Source: Todiramphus chloris collaris (Eukaryota; Chordata; Aves; Coraciiformes; Alcedinidae). Taken from it: 64,000 bases of DNA. Below, piece after piece: positions 47,761-60,320 of the stretch; within the stretch, counting starts at the first letter, position 1; every line of letters begins with the position of its first letter. The translations under genes and the position numbers were made by a program. The stretch spans positions 54,021,656 through 54,085,655 of the forward strand of contig JANVCC010000018.1 in NCBI GenBank assembly GCA_025345505.1, given 5' to 3'. The notes beneath the pieces are model-generated. The model was given only the letters and a program-made list of their open reading frames with translations, did no database searches and had not been told where the DNA came from.

Positions 47761-48406
47761 AAATCTACCACTGTCTGAGTTTCTCTAGAACTATTTGTGC
47801 CAGCTATGTGCTCCTCTTTGTCCTTAGTATATAGTAGTTTGAGGGCTAGGGGTTTTCTCACTCTTGCAAAATATTTTTCTTGGTCTTGCAATTTTAAGTG
47901 GAAACTTTAAATATCATCAACATCAGGTATTCACTGATGTCTTAAAAATCTTTATTAAGATATACATGTACATGCAGGGTTTTTCTGTTTAGTGTGAATA
48001 TTATTTATACTAATACATGTTTGATAATTAATACATGATAATTCTCAATAAAAAATAGATGAAATTGAGATGAAAGAGCAGTAGAGTACTAAATTAAACG
48101 TTGGGATTTGTGAAGAAAAATGTAGTCAATATTCCATTTTCCTGTGTGTGTCTATCTACATTAACAAATATGCATCCATTTCTCCTTGTTTTGTGTACAT
48201 TAAAAATTTCAAAAGCTGAAGCAGTAAGAAGCCTTAGAATAATTTGGTACTTAATGGGCTAAGACTAAGAACTAGTAAAGAAAATTATGATTGCCGGAGA
48301 AATCATTTGAATCCCTTCTTGATAGTAAGCTGAACTGCACAAGACTTTTTCTGTTCCAAAATGTACAGAAAGATTTGAAAAGCTAGCCAGTCCACTTAGA
48401 AGCCCC

Positions 48407-48446
48407 AAAACTTTTAAGCCTCACTAAAAACTCTTAAGCCTCACTA
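48407..48446. repeat. Tandem duplication, 2 x 20 bp
   Basis: Units AAAACTTTTAAGCCTCACTA (48407-48426) and AAAACTCTTAAGCCTCACTA (48427-48446) differ at one base. Confidence 0.9.
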
Positions 48447-50586
48447 TGGAACATGGTATGGAGTTATAAAAGAGATTTGGCTTTGTGTTCTGCTTAAATA
48501 CATAGTGATTCAGGATGTGTCTTCCTCTTAATTTGTCCTGCTGATTGATTCTAATTTCAAAATTTAGAGCTTCCCTTGTAAAACCTTATTTTGTTCACTA
48601 ATGTTTTGAAAAATGGCATGGGAGCTATTACACTAGCCCAAAATGTTAGGGCTATGAGAAAGAGCACTGCAGCTGGGGTGGAGCTGTGAAAGGAAAGCAT
48701 GGCCTGCAGAGAGCACTCAGAAATGAGAATTTTCTGTCTGTGCAATGGCCATGTGGGTGGTGGGGAAGGGGAGAGCATGTCTAATGTTACCCTCCAGAAA
48801 CAGTAATATTACCTAGTTCTTGGGAGTGAGAAGGGGTGGGGGAAGGAAATCTTTTCATGTCAGCATGGAGAAACATCATCAATGCTTGCTTGCTTGTTTT
48901 CATGATGAAGAATAATTTTGGTGAACCACAGTAATGCCTAAGTCTGTTGGACTTGCTTCTTGCACCTTCCCTGTGAAGTTCTGAGGGTGGTGAGCAGCAG
49001 GCTTCCTCTGAAAGCGGGGATTTAACTTGCTCCATAAATGAAAGAAATCTTGGTGACAAATCTATTGTTTAATGTTTGTTCAATAGTAATAAGTTTTAGC
49101 ACCTTTCACCATAGTTCTCAAGGTGTTTTATGAGATTAATTATCAATTGCTTATTGATAGATAATTGTGGAACTGATAGAGATTCTCATTGTCCAACTCC
49201 ATTGGCTAGTTCTTAGCAGGTCTTTTAAAAATCTAGTAAACTCCCTCCTTGTTTGTGTATGCTGAGCTTAGCTTAATGGAAATGTCATGCCTCATTTATT
49301 TCCTGTGCTCTGGTTTAGACACAGATTCTTTGTTTGTGTTTAAATAGCGCTCAGTTTGTTTGAATTCCTTCTGATGGAGGAAAACAAGACTGCCTTAAAA
49401 AACATTTGGGGTTATTCTTTCAAAAGGTATTAGCTATATCATTACTGTTTGTTTCCGGTCTCAGTGTTTGTCCTTCTGGTTAGACTTCCATGATGGAAAC
49501 TTTTTATAATAGGAGACAGAAAAGAACGTATGGATGTGCTCAGTTTTCAAGAAGTCCCTGTCCCCCTCTCAAATTACAGACATTAAGCATCTAAGATAAA
49601 CTCCATTTTCAGCTGAGCAAATGCATATGTGGAAAGCATGGATATGATTTGTTTATATTAATATCCCACTGACAATGAAGTTTCCAAGAAGAAACTTTCT
49701 TAGGTTGAAGAGTTATAACTGTGCTGTCTCAAAGCATGGATGAGTAGCCGTGCAACTAGATGTATCCGGCCAGGTGTACATTGTCCCTGCTAGATTGTTT
49801 CATTAGGTGTGGTGGGCCATGATTGCCAGTGACGGCAGTTGACCACATCTGAAAGGAGATCAGGATCTCTCTCTCAAGTCCCCAGTTCAGTGGGAACCCA
49901 AGCAAGATTCAGCCTTAACTTCAGTAACTGATCCAAACCTTGCTGAGCACTAGCTCCTGCTTTAACAATTTCCATGACGCTGAAGTTTAAGTAGATTAAC
50001 AAAGACAAATAAACTATATGTAGCTGGGGGAGAAAAGCAAACCAAGGAATTTATTTAATTGAAATAATACTTAGGAGCTCACATACTAGTCCTTTACAGT
50101 AGCTTGTCTTTATTTTACTGATCTGATGTGTGTATTTAATTGTCTTACATAGATGCATATGCAATTTTGACTTACAGTGAACTCAAGAGAACAACATAAT
50201 GGGAAATGCTTATGCAACCAATACCAGAGCAAGATGCTAATGTGGGTCTAAAATAGCCTCAAACTACTACAGATAAAATGAAGTGCACTAAAAACTTTCT
50301 GACTTCACTTGAATGACCAGCCTGAAGGAAGGTCACATCATGCTGGGAGGTGATCTGGGCTGACACAGTGAAGCCCTTTTCAGACTGAAAAATAAAAGTG
50401 TGTTAAGCAACTGAAAACAGAATGTAGTTTATGCTGATTTTCTTTATTTTGCTCTCAGTGGTCGTTTTGCTTTCCTATAGCAATCTGCCCTTGATCTGAA
50501 ACCTGAAACTCCCTGTCACTGGTGAGGACATGCATCCAGTTACCAGCCTAATGGCATTGCCTCCTCTTTCTTACTTGCCCTTCTGT

Positions 50587-50671
50587 TGTATATAGATCCA
50601 TATATGTGTATGTATACATATGCATATAAATATTTGAGTGTGTGTACACATGTTTTTATGTGTGTGCATTT
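50587..50671. repeat. TA/TG-rich simple sequence beside a CR1 end
   Basis: Degenerate TATATG, TGTATA and TGTG units abutting the 3' end of the reverse CR1 that starts at 50672. A degenerate microsatellite. Confidence 0.75.
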
Positions 50672-51292
50672 ACAGAATCACAGAATGGTAGGGGTTGGAA
50701 GGGACACCTGGAAATCATCTAGTGCAGTGTACCTGCCAAAGCAGGTTCACCTAGAACAGGTCACTCAGGACTGCATGAAGTCAAATTTTGAGTATTTCCA
50801 GAGGAGACTCCACAGTCTCTTTGGGCAGCTTGTTCCCGTGCTCCATCATACTCATAATAAATAATTTTTTCCCTATGTTCAGATTTAACTTCCTGTGTTC
50901 CAGTTTGTGCCAGTTTTCCCTTGTTCTGTCCCTAGGCACTACTGACAAGAGTCTAGTACCATACTTTTGGCATTTGCTTTTTAGATATTTATAAGCATTG
51001 ATAAAATCCCCTCTCAGTCTTCTCCAGACTAAACAGACACAGGTCCCTCAGCCTTTCCTTGTAAGAGAGATTCTCCAGTCACCTAATTGTCTTTGAGAGT
51101 CCATTTTTGTTGGACTTTATCCAGCAGTTTCCTGTCTCTCTTGAACTGGAGAGCCCAGAATTGGACAGAATGCTCCAGATATGGCCTCACTAGGGCAGAG
51201 TAGAGAGGGAGAACTTCCCTCAATCTGCTGACCATACTCTTCCTAACACACCCCAGGAGATCATTTGCCTTCTTGGCCAAAAGGGCACAAGT
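50672..51292 (-). mobile_element. CR1 LINE 3' portion, copy 7 (reverse)
   Basis: The plus strand starts ACAGAATCACAGAATGGTAG (complement of tail and 3' UTR) and continues through complements of the C-terminal coding blocks. The minus-strand frame at 51083-51460 contains AKKANDLLGCVRKSMVSRLR and YSALVRPYLEHSVQFW. The element ends near 51292 at the AKKAN block. It is about 620 bases long, 5'-truncated, and disrupted before its end. Confidence 0.92.
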
Positions 51293-51559
51293 ATTTTTTA
51301 AAAATATAAAATCTAAAAAATTGTGCCCAGACTGTCTTGCCAGACATTTCATTTCATTTTCTGGACATTTGTGTTCTAGATTTAACCACATTTTAACTTT
51401 CTCACCTTTTAGGTCATAAGTGGAATGTATGAGAATAGGACCACAGATTAGTAACAACATTAAGAATAGACATAAGGAAGCTGATTACATATTAGCCACA
51501 CACTAAAAAGTACAGTTTGTTTTCTACCTGGCCAAAACTCATTTGGATATTTATCTAAA
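51293..51559. other. Short non-coding spacer
   Basis: AT-rich sequence between CR1 copy 7 and the following GC-richer repeat. Nothing is recognised. Confidence 0.5.
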
Positions 51560-52735
51560 TAAAGGTTAGGGCATGTGATGAATATCCTTCAGCGTTGGTA
51601 TGGGTTTTGGCCTTGTAGGGATTGATGTATCCAGCAGTCTTATAGAACCAAGGCTGCCCCAGAGCCGTGCGTCAAGTCCAGCCAGTAGCAAGGCTGAGGA
51701 TGTACCTCCAGTACACACACCATGTTTATACACATAGCCAGACATAACACAGACAGACACACTTAATACTCACACCACTTGTCTCATCCTGTTCCACTCT
51801 CTGGCTGGCCAGGACAAAGGTTCATTAGTCAGAAATATGTACATAAATTTATGCATATACAATACAGATCATTCTGGTACCTGGCTCAGATCCTAAGTCT
51901 GCCTGGTAGCTTTCCCAGGATCCTAGGGCTCCCCAGTTGCTTGCACTGGGGCACATGATACCCTGAGCCCTGTAGCCACATTGCAACTGCTAGTACAAAC
52001 ACCTCACACACATCAACACACAGACATGCACTGGATCCCTCCAGTAATTGCAGTCCTTCCAGGAACTGCCTGACTTCTTGCACCCTCTGGTGACTCCCTT
52101 TCCTGTTTAGTTCTACCCCTAAACATCCCATAATAAGTTTTATGAAACCCCTAAGTGCTCTTCCCCCATAATGATCCCATATACCTTAGCAGTGACCCTT
52201 GGTCTGTAGGTAATCTCAGTACAGGGTCTCCTGCTGATTCACAGAGGTGGCTGTCACCCTCAGCCCATAGAATCACTAAAGTTGGAAAAGATGTCCAAGA
52301 TCATCAGGTTCAACCTTCTACCCAACACCTCCATGACCACTAGACCATGTCCCAGAGCACCACATCCACCTGTTTTTTGAACACCTCTAGGGGTGGTGAC
52401 TCCACCACTTCCATGGGCAGCCTGTTCCAATGCTTCTTTCAGTAAAGAAATTCTTCCTAATATCTAATCTGAAATTCCCCTTGTGCGACTTGTGGTCATT
52501 TCCTCTTGTGATGTCTTGTCCAGCTCATGGGGCTGATGCCCTCCCGGAATACCCTAGGGGGACCAGGGCAGGGACTCATGTCCTAGACTGGGTGATTGAG
52601 GTTCCCCCCTCCAGTGTTGGGCTGCTCTGCTCCTTCATGCATGGGGAAACCAACTTCTTCTTACACATCCCAACAGTGATGCTTGCTGAAGTTCTGGTTC
52701 ACTTCCTCCCAGATGAGCAAGGTTAACGAGTTTCC
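51560..52735 (-). mobile_element. Probable LTR/ERV-derived repeat, interrupted by CR1
   Basis: A GC-richer block whose plus strand (for example CTCATCCTGTTCCACTCTCT, TGGTGACTCCCTTTCCTGTT, ACTTCCTCCCAGATGAGCAA) fits a dispersed avian repeat that I associate with endogenous retroviral LTRs. Sequence of the same character resumes after the inserted CR1 (52266-52515). I cannot define TG...CA ends or a target duplication. Strand is tentative. It could also be internal ERV sequence or another repeat family. Confidence 0.4.
52266..52515 (-). mobile_element. CR1 LINE 3' end, copy 8 (reverse, nested)
   Basis: The plus strand begins CATAGAATCACTAAAGTTGG (complement of tail) and runs through CCATGTCCCAGAGCACCACA, GGTGGTGACTCCACCACTTC and GGGCAGCCTGTTCCAATGCT, the complement of the [15 protein letters not shown] coding end. 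It stops near 52515. It sits inside the block at 51560-52735, so it inserted later. Confidence 0.92.
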
Positions 52736-54279
52736 TGAGGACTTTTCCATTAAAATTATATTCTGTCTCTTCATAGTTTCCTATTTTATTATTTTAATTC
52801 TACAATTTTTCATGACCTAAGCAAATATACTGAGGTGCAGTGTGCTATTAATTGCTTTCCTTTCTCCAAGATGTGGTTGCTTATCTGTGGTAGTATAATA
52901 ATTTGCATGTGCTTGTAAAACATTTTAGAACCCCAGAAGTGCTGTTATAACTCTCCTCTACACTGTCTTTTCTTCAGGTGTTCAGAGCTACTACTTAAAC
53001 TTAGGAAAAAATAAACAGTTACTATTTTGTGTTCAAATCAATAAGAAAGATGAGGAATTTCATGGTTACAGCCTACAGGGCAAAGGCTTGTGCACTTCAA
53101 GAGCAGCATTATGGAAATAAAACAAGACTGTAGTCACTAGCATGCAAGGTAACTTTCTTTCCTCAGCTCCTTGCCTTCAGGTTTTTCACACTTATTGTTG
53201 TAATATAACAACCTCTCTTAAATTACTCAAAGAATTTTTCTTTTTCTAGGTTGTGTTCCGATAAGCATACAACTGCACTCCAAAAAAAAAAAAAAAGCAG
53301 AAAACTCTGATTTCCATTTGAAATGTAATGGTTAACTTCATAATCAGTGCAGTGCAAATTAGCCACAGGTGTAGAGCGGACAGAAGGTTTATTTTAACTA
53401 AAACTATTTCCTTTCTCTTAACTATATCTAACAGGTGCATTTCAGGACTCCAGACTTTAAGAAGATCTTACTTTATCACTGGAGAGTGTGTGTGCATATT
53501 TGTAATTGATATGGACAATGATTTATTGCCATTTTTCTTTGAAATGTCTTAGTAAAACGGTCCTTTGCTGGAAATGCCCATCTTGCACTGCTGATTCTGC
53601 AGCTCATTTATAGAATCCTGGAACTCAAGGTTTTGGTTTTAATCAGGTTTTCTCTTTAAAATTAAGGCAGCACATAAATAATCCTGTGGTATTAATTCAA
53701 AGTAGTTGTCATACTTGTCAAATGCCTGTAGTCTGCACAATTAAAAGCCCTTGGAGGGATGTGAGGGGGGGAGGAGTACTGTTTGAAAGAGAATTTACAA
53801 TGAAAAAGAATCTTCTCTTAAACAATCGACAGGATGCTAATGAGGTCAGGATAAGAAGAAAAGAGAGGATATTTTTACTTGGTAGTTAATGGAAGAATGC
53901 TTGAGTTTACCAAGAAGAAAAGGGGAAGCTTAAATATCTGCTTGCTTCACACACATGGAGATTGGTCCCTCCTCAAGTATTCTGTCACACTTTCCCCATG
54001 GTGGCTGTTAGAAAGCAACCTGTCCCTAGAGGCCTTCATTAAACTTCATATCCTTAATCTGAAATCTAAATTTCTATTCCTTACAGCTTTCGAAGGGAGG
54101 GAAAGTGCTTTCATCTTTGTATTGTAATGACCTGATTTTTTGTTAATCTAAATCTGCATCTACCTTTCAGAAATCGTTACAAATAAAAATGTATTTGATT
54201 CTATTGATGAATTGCAGGAGAAGGTAAATCTCTCAGAGTTTGTCTTGGAAATGCATGTCACTACTGGAAAAATAAAAAA

Positions 54280-54291
54280 GGGGGGGGGGGG
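54280..54291. repeat. Poly-G homopolymer (12 bp)
   Basis: Twelve Gs directly after an A-rich word. Long G runs are less common than A runs in this window. Confidence 0.9.
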
Positions 54292-55740
54292 TGCACTTTT
54301 TACCATGGTGACCCATATTTCAGTATATAGAATGAGCAATGAATATTTCTTCTCATTTTTCTTGCCTCAGGGATGCTGGATGATAATACATAAAGGAGCT
54401 ATTTTATGATCATTTAAGGTGTTCAGGGACAAGTACACATGTAATCATTCAGTTGTCTGACTAGACATGGCAGAATGAAATGCATTCTTAGGAGATATGC
54501 CTTCAAATATTTACTGAGTGTTAGACAAGATATGTTGTAGAGGAGGTGGTCATCTTATTAAATAACATCTTTGGAAGATCATCTCCCTCTCATAGGATTG
54601 ATTTTTATCACGTTGGATGCATATTTCATTCTCTTTTTGCCCCTTTCTCTGGAGTTATGACTCTCTTTGAAATGGCAAAAGATGAAAACTGTCTTCTATC
54701 CAGATTTTATTCTATGGATAGTCTGTTTCTTTAAAAGTTCTTTTCTTCTTGAGATTTTATGAATCAGAAATTTCAAAGTACTTAATGGGTGAGACAGATG
54801 AAGAGAAACAGTATATGTGGGGAAAAAAATGGATCAAGTAAATAAGGAATAATACTTTCCTTGCACAACTTTCAATATTAGCTTTTAGGTTTATTAAAGC
54901 ACTGCTTTGAAACTGAGACTGGTGACACAGAGGTTCTGTAAGTAAAGCTCTGCATGACTGATAGAAAATGCTGAGCTGCTATTGAATGAAGAAAGGCATA
55001 CTGTTTAGGTCTACGTATCACCTTTAATTTTTTTTTCTTGTTTTCTCAAGAGGTCATATTTCATCTAAACATCCAAAAGATGTCAAAAAGAGGAACAGAT
55101 GGTATGAAGTTTCAGACTTGGATTCATAAAATACGATTAGGTTTCTGAAGAGTAGTCCATGCATTTTCAATTCCCCAGTGATTTACTTTAACTGTAGATA
55201 TTAACACTGTTGTTTCCTAGAGATACTATATTGCTGTATACCAGATAGTTAGTCAAAATGTTGTCTGTAGCAAGGTCTTGTTCAGCATGCTTGGACTCAA
55301 ATGTCTGTCAGAAGTTTGCAATAATAAATCTACTTACAGATGGAATGAGTGTGCTCACTCGTATTAGCTCAGTGTAGTCTACTGCATGGTAAGACAATTC
55401 GTATTGCAACCTTAAGTGATCTGGACAACCCCTCCTCAACCCCTTGTGGAGGAGTGTTCAAACCCTCCTCAATACTCCTTTGAGATGAGGGAGTGAGACC
55501 ACGTTATGAGCTAATTTTAAGTCTGTTTCTGCTTTAAAATTATTGCGTACTTCTTCGCAATGTTGGATAAAATAGTTGGCAATATGGTTTCTCTGACCTA
55601 GCATTAGTCTTTCTTCCAAGATCTTGAAGAGGTTTAGTTTGGTAACATGATAATTTGTTGTCATTTTGTTACAAAATTTCTTAGCCTCAGAGCAGTACAG
55701 TTCATTGCAGAAGAACACCCTGGTCAATAATACATTATAA

Positions 55741-55795
55741 ATACAAACAAATGTGGTTTATATTTATTTATAAATATAAACAAATGTGTGTTTAG
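55741..55795. repeat. Imperfect duplication with AT palindrome
   Basis: AAATACAAACAAATGTG and AAATATAAACAAATGTG are near-copies separated by GTTTATATTTATTTAT, which contributes to the palindrome TATTTATTTATAAATA. A small local rearrangement. Confidence 0.75.
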
Positions 55796-57290
55796 CCATA
55801 AAATAGAGCAACAAAGCCTATTAAATAGGCTTAAATAGAAATAGCTGGTTATGTTTATGTCTAAAAATAAGTTACTTCCTCATGTACTTAACACCCCAGA
55901 CTACACGGATTTGGTCTGTGGAAACCACAAGGAATGACCATTCTTTGTGACATTCGTGCATTTTTAGGACATTGGTTAACTTCAGAATCAAGTCCAAGCA
56001 AATATGTTCAGTTGCATCTGTCTACTTGTTCAAACTCTGAAAGATTATTTTGTTTCAGTAGCACAGTTTTCTTCATTCCTGTCTCCCTAGTGGCAGACTG
56101 AATAGCTTCTGTGTGCTCGCTGTTAACAATTTTTAAAATTTCTTTTTATATACGCTGTGACTACTTCAAAGAGTAATGTATAAGGTTCAAAACAGTTTGG
56201 TCATTTGGCTAATTTGACCTGAGTGGTAATAAACTGTCTCTTCCAAAAGTGTTCTTGACTGGAGTAGAATCAGTGTTAATTCTTGCAAGTGGTTTGTTGC
56301 TGTACCAACTTATAAAATCATGTTTTTTGTTGTTATTTGCTTGTTTTCATACACATGTGAAGATTTTGTTGAGTTTATTGTATGAGAGGATGTAATGCTT
56401 CAACCATGAAAAATGCAGTAATAAATGATCTTCAAGTAATGCAATGAAGAAAGTGGTGTCCTTTCATTCACAAAAGAAAGGGGGAACTCATTGTTATAGC
56501 TGCTAATTACAGCAATACTCAAATAGATTTTTTAAAATTGACTTCAGGTTAGGTGATAAAGGAAAGGTTCTGAGTGGTATGACATATTGGTTTTTTTCTT
56601 TGCTACTTTAAAATCTTTTACTTACTTCATCAATGGCTGTTCTTGTTTTGTTTTGTTTTTACACCCTAATATATTGTCTCCTCTAGGAGAGAAGGAAAGT
56701 GGTAGATCAGTGCTGTGTAGCCACAATGAAAAAGATGTTTTTCTAAGAACCTCACTTGGGAGTTTCTTTCAATAGAGGAGATAGATATTATATATAATTT
56801 TTTTTTATTATTTTTTATTTTTAATTACAAAAAATTGCAGTGTCTAAAACTTCCTTTTTGGTGGCGGCTACTTAATAGCTGTTGAAAGGATTTGGTTTTT
56901 TGACCGTTAGCAGTGTTCTCACGTGAAAACAAATTATTTTTGACAGACCTGTTTTCTCAGTAATACCACCTCACAAAGATGCTTTGGTCAATCAGAAATC
57001 TTGTGAAACACATTGAAATTGTTTTTCTAGTACACAATTTAAACACATTTGGTCATGTATTTATTTAACATTTGTTCTAAAAAGCATATTTAATACATAC
57101 GTTGTCAACAGATTTTTTGTCTTGTAGAAACAATGCCATTTTGCTCATAGGAGTAATATTATCATTTCTTATATTTTCTTTGAGCTTTTTGAACTGAATT
57201 GTGATGCACTGAAAACTATCACAATTATACTTTGAGTGCACTATAACATACATGCAGTATACTTAGGAATCACTGCTGCCTTATTCTACA

Positions 57291-57361
57291 GGTATATGTA
57301 TGTATATATATAATACACACATGTATATACATAATAAACATATATATGTGCATATATATGA
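57291..57361. repeat. TA/TATG-rich degenerate microsatellite
   Basis: Alternating TATATG, TATATA and CATATA units over about 70 bases, with interruptions. Confidence 0.85.
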
Positions 57362-58614
57362 AGAGACAAATTTATCCTTTACTGTGTGATTCAATGAGGA
57401 AATACTTTACTATAAGTATACATAGTAGCAGATTGTGAAATTAGCATAATTAATACAGATGTCTATACCAATTTAGCATAGCTTAGGTAGTCTAAGTTGG
57501 GAGAAGATGCCAATTTCCAAGGCGTATTTTGGCAGTAAAATCAGCAGTTCCAGTGCTTCCTGTGATTTTAATCACTGCAGCTTACAGTGTTTTTAATGTT
57601 TAGACTATTTATAGATGCATATCAAGAAAAGTATTTATCTACCTACTGGCCAGTCAGTTCTTTGAATACCACTGCAATAGGGAAAATCAGAACACAGGAC
57701 TAGTTGTTTAAGAATAACTAAGCATCTTTAAAAAAAAAAACAAAGAAACAAACAACAAAGCAAAATCCAAAAGTTTGTTGTTTCACATGAATGCTTTATG
57801 AAATGTCCTGAGACTAGATGAAGGAAGTAAGGATGCAAGTGTGGTAGGGGACACAGACAATGGTGGCAGCAAGACACTTTTTTTTCAGAATACTTAAACC
57901 TTGTTTATAGTTTTAGTTAAAGGTTATATAGTTAGAAGGCAACACCAAGTGGTTGTTTCATGATGTTTCAATGCACAAATATGTATAATTGTGCTCTTAT
58001 GCTTTTTAGTTTGGGGTAATCATTCATCTTCTGTCAAAACTCATTGTAATGGAGAAGTGAGGTTTTCACTAAATGAACAATTTCATGCCTATTGTCTTCT
58101 GCCCATGGAAATCTTCGGAATTTTTAATGAAACAACTGAAGTGATGAAAATATGCTTCATCTCCCAATGATGTATTCCACAACATTGTGTTTTGTTACTG
58201 AGGAATGCATCTTGAGAGATCTAATTGAACTTAGAGGGGGAGAATGGAAGCATATGTATCACAGCATTCATCCTCTATCAACAGTTTTATTGTGATTAGT
58301 TTTCTTTTCAAAATTCATCTTTCCTAAAGAAAATGCTTTTTCCCTGTGGCCAAAATGCAAATGGAATGTTCAGAAAAAAGGGCAGGTATTTTGTAAACAT
58401 ATATTTCAAGCATATGAAATGACTCCTGGTCATCTGTCTAAAATAATACAAGACAGTCTTAAAAAGCGGAATTTATGAATTGTCAGTAGTTTGAATTCCT
58501 AGGTCTTTCTCAGGCAGCTCCAAGGTCTCTGACTCATTAGTATCTTGCTGTTTCTTCCTTAACACTGTCTTTGGCTCATTTTGTTTCTTTTTTTTTCTCT
58601 TTTTTTCATAAGTT

Positions 58615-58651
58615 ACTTGAAGAGGTCATCTTCTTATGACCTCTTTCAAGT
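58615..58651. repeat. Inverted repeat (hairpin), 15/16-bp arms
   Basis: ACTTGAAGAGGTCAT at 58615-58629 and ATGACCTCTTTCAAGT at 58636-58651 pair with a single bulged base around a 6-base loop, CTTCTT. A transcript could fold into a short stem. The stem is too short on its face for a typical microRNA precursor, and no element boundary is seen. Confidence 0.85.
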
Positions 58652-59949
58652 TCTCAGCATAGGGATTATAGCTTAAAAATATGGTCCTAGGAGAAATTCC
58701 AGAGGCTGTCGGTGTTTTCATTGTTTGTGTGATCTCAGCTAGGCTTGTCAGCATGATTAAGTATGATTCCAAACACCCAAATTAGTGATCAATGAGTTTG
58801 ATACATGGATAGTTGGCACAGACAAGCATAACCCTTTATCAGACAAACTGAGCATTAATGTTATTAATTAATGCAGTTTTTCAGAAGTGGACAAGCCCAT
58901 TGAGGATATTCAAAAGCATGATATCTGTACTCTTAATTCCTGATCTCAACTACATTCCTCTCTGTTCTATGACAGATGGACAAGTGAACAGGTGCAAAGA
59001 AGCAAAAATAGATTATATGCTCTCTGTTCATAAATGAGTGGATGTGTTTCATCTTTGTTTTGATTGATGGAAGCTTTATTCCAGGAAAGGTTATTCTCAA
59101 TTTATTATTCATACCCTGTGGATGAGCACAGTAGCCCAGAAAATGCTTTTCCAAATGACCTTACTCTACTAGCAGAGCCTGTATGAATGAATTTGTAGGC
59201 TTTAAAGGAAGAAAAGAGAAAAAGAGACAAGTTTCCAACACAGAAAATGCTCTCATCAGTTTGTATTTAACCAGGAACCAACCTCTTCTGCATGAACACA
59301 CTTCCACAGGACAAAAATGAGCTGCTAGTTTTCTGCCCTATGTTTCAGTCCTTGATTTAAGCTCTGAATCTATCTATGATTGCAGCCTATGCATAGATTC
59401 AAAGGTCTACAGCTCCCCACCAGTCAGCTTTGTCGACATGAGCAAGCTATTAAAACACAAAAAAAGAAGTAGGTCCATTGTGTCTGTTATTGCATAGAAG
59501 TAAATTAAAACTTATGACTCTGAAAATTAGATTTTTTTTTTTTTTCTGAAGCTAAGAAGTTATTTTTTATCATTATTCATTTCTTCTGTTATTGGTTTTT
59601 TTGGTGTCTTTCTGAATACTGACTAGGTTAATGAGTGTAGTAAAACCACAGAATTTTGAGACTCAGTAAAACAATATAATTTTTAAAGGGTTTTAAGACT
59701 GTAGTAGAATTACAGTTTACAGACTTTATGAAAGAAAAGATGCTATTTTTATAGACCAAAAAAAGCAAACTTGTTCAAGATATTGCCAGACTATTTTGCA
59801 GCAATTTTCAGCTTGTCTGGACAAAACATATCTCTTTTCAGCTTTGAGCAGTAATTGTCAAAAGCTGTGCTACAGTTAGATTTCCTCATCGGTCACTTCT
59901 GATCTTTCCTTTCATCTCAAGTTATCTGTTTCTTTCTTATTTTATAGCT

Positions 59950-60320
59950 TATAGTCCACCATGTGCAGTATTTTTCAGTCACCAGTGGTCAGGATGGCCC
60001 CCAGTACCAGGCAGAGCTGGAAAGGTTTGTGGCAGGCTACAGGGATGCCAACTGATTGCAACACTGCATAAGAGAACATGGTGCCTCACTTAAACACACC
60101 TAAGGGCAGCAGCCACTGGTGTAGGTGACACAGGATGATGCAAAGCAAAAGAAATACAGCCAGAGACACGCTCTTGGAAACACACAATCTGTGGTGGGGA
60201 AAGTGTGTCTCTGAGGGGCTGCAGCCACAGGCAATCCATGTCAAGGCAGGGACACTCCTGAGGGACTGCAGCCTGTGGGTGACTCACACCAGAGTGGGGG
60301 GACGGCAGCCTGTTACCTGG
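59950..60320 (+). mobile_element. Possible ERVL-type internal fragment
   Basis: Phrases such as AAGAAATACAGCCAGAGACA, GCTCTTGGAAACACACAATC and GGGACTGCAGCCTGTGGGTG fit a dispersed avian repeat that I associate with non-coding internal parts of ERVL elements. The stretch is GC-richer than its surroundings. No LTR adjoins it and no viral protein domain is visible. Family and boundaries are uncertain. Confidence 0.4.

Larger units (their letters stand above)
45609..50586. other. Non-coding stretch, nothing recognised
   Basis: AT-rich DNA with A-rich tracts at about 46130-46200, a T run at 47744-47760 and a 20-bp tandem duplication at 48407-48446. Open frames (up to 116 codons) lack recognisable motifs. 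Confidence 0.5.
52736..59949. other. Non-coding stretch, nothing recognised
   Basis: AT-rich DNA. Simple sequences include an A run near 53281-53296, a 12-base G run at 54280-54291 and a TATATG-type tract at 57291-57361. A 15/16-bp inverted repeat lies at 58615-58651. Open frames are short (up to 89 codons) and unrecognised. Confidence 0.5.

Noticed and set aside
53600..53640. ATAGAATCCTGGAACTC as a possible reverse CR1 tail
   Set aside because: The following bases do not match the CR1 3' UTR.
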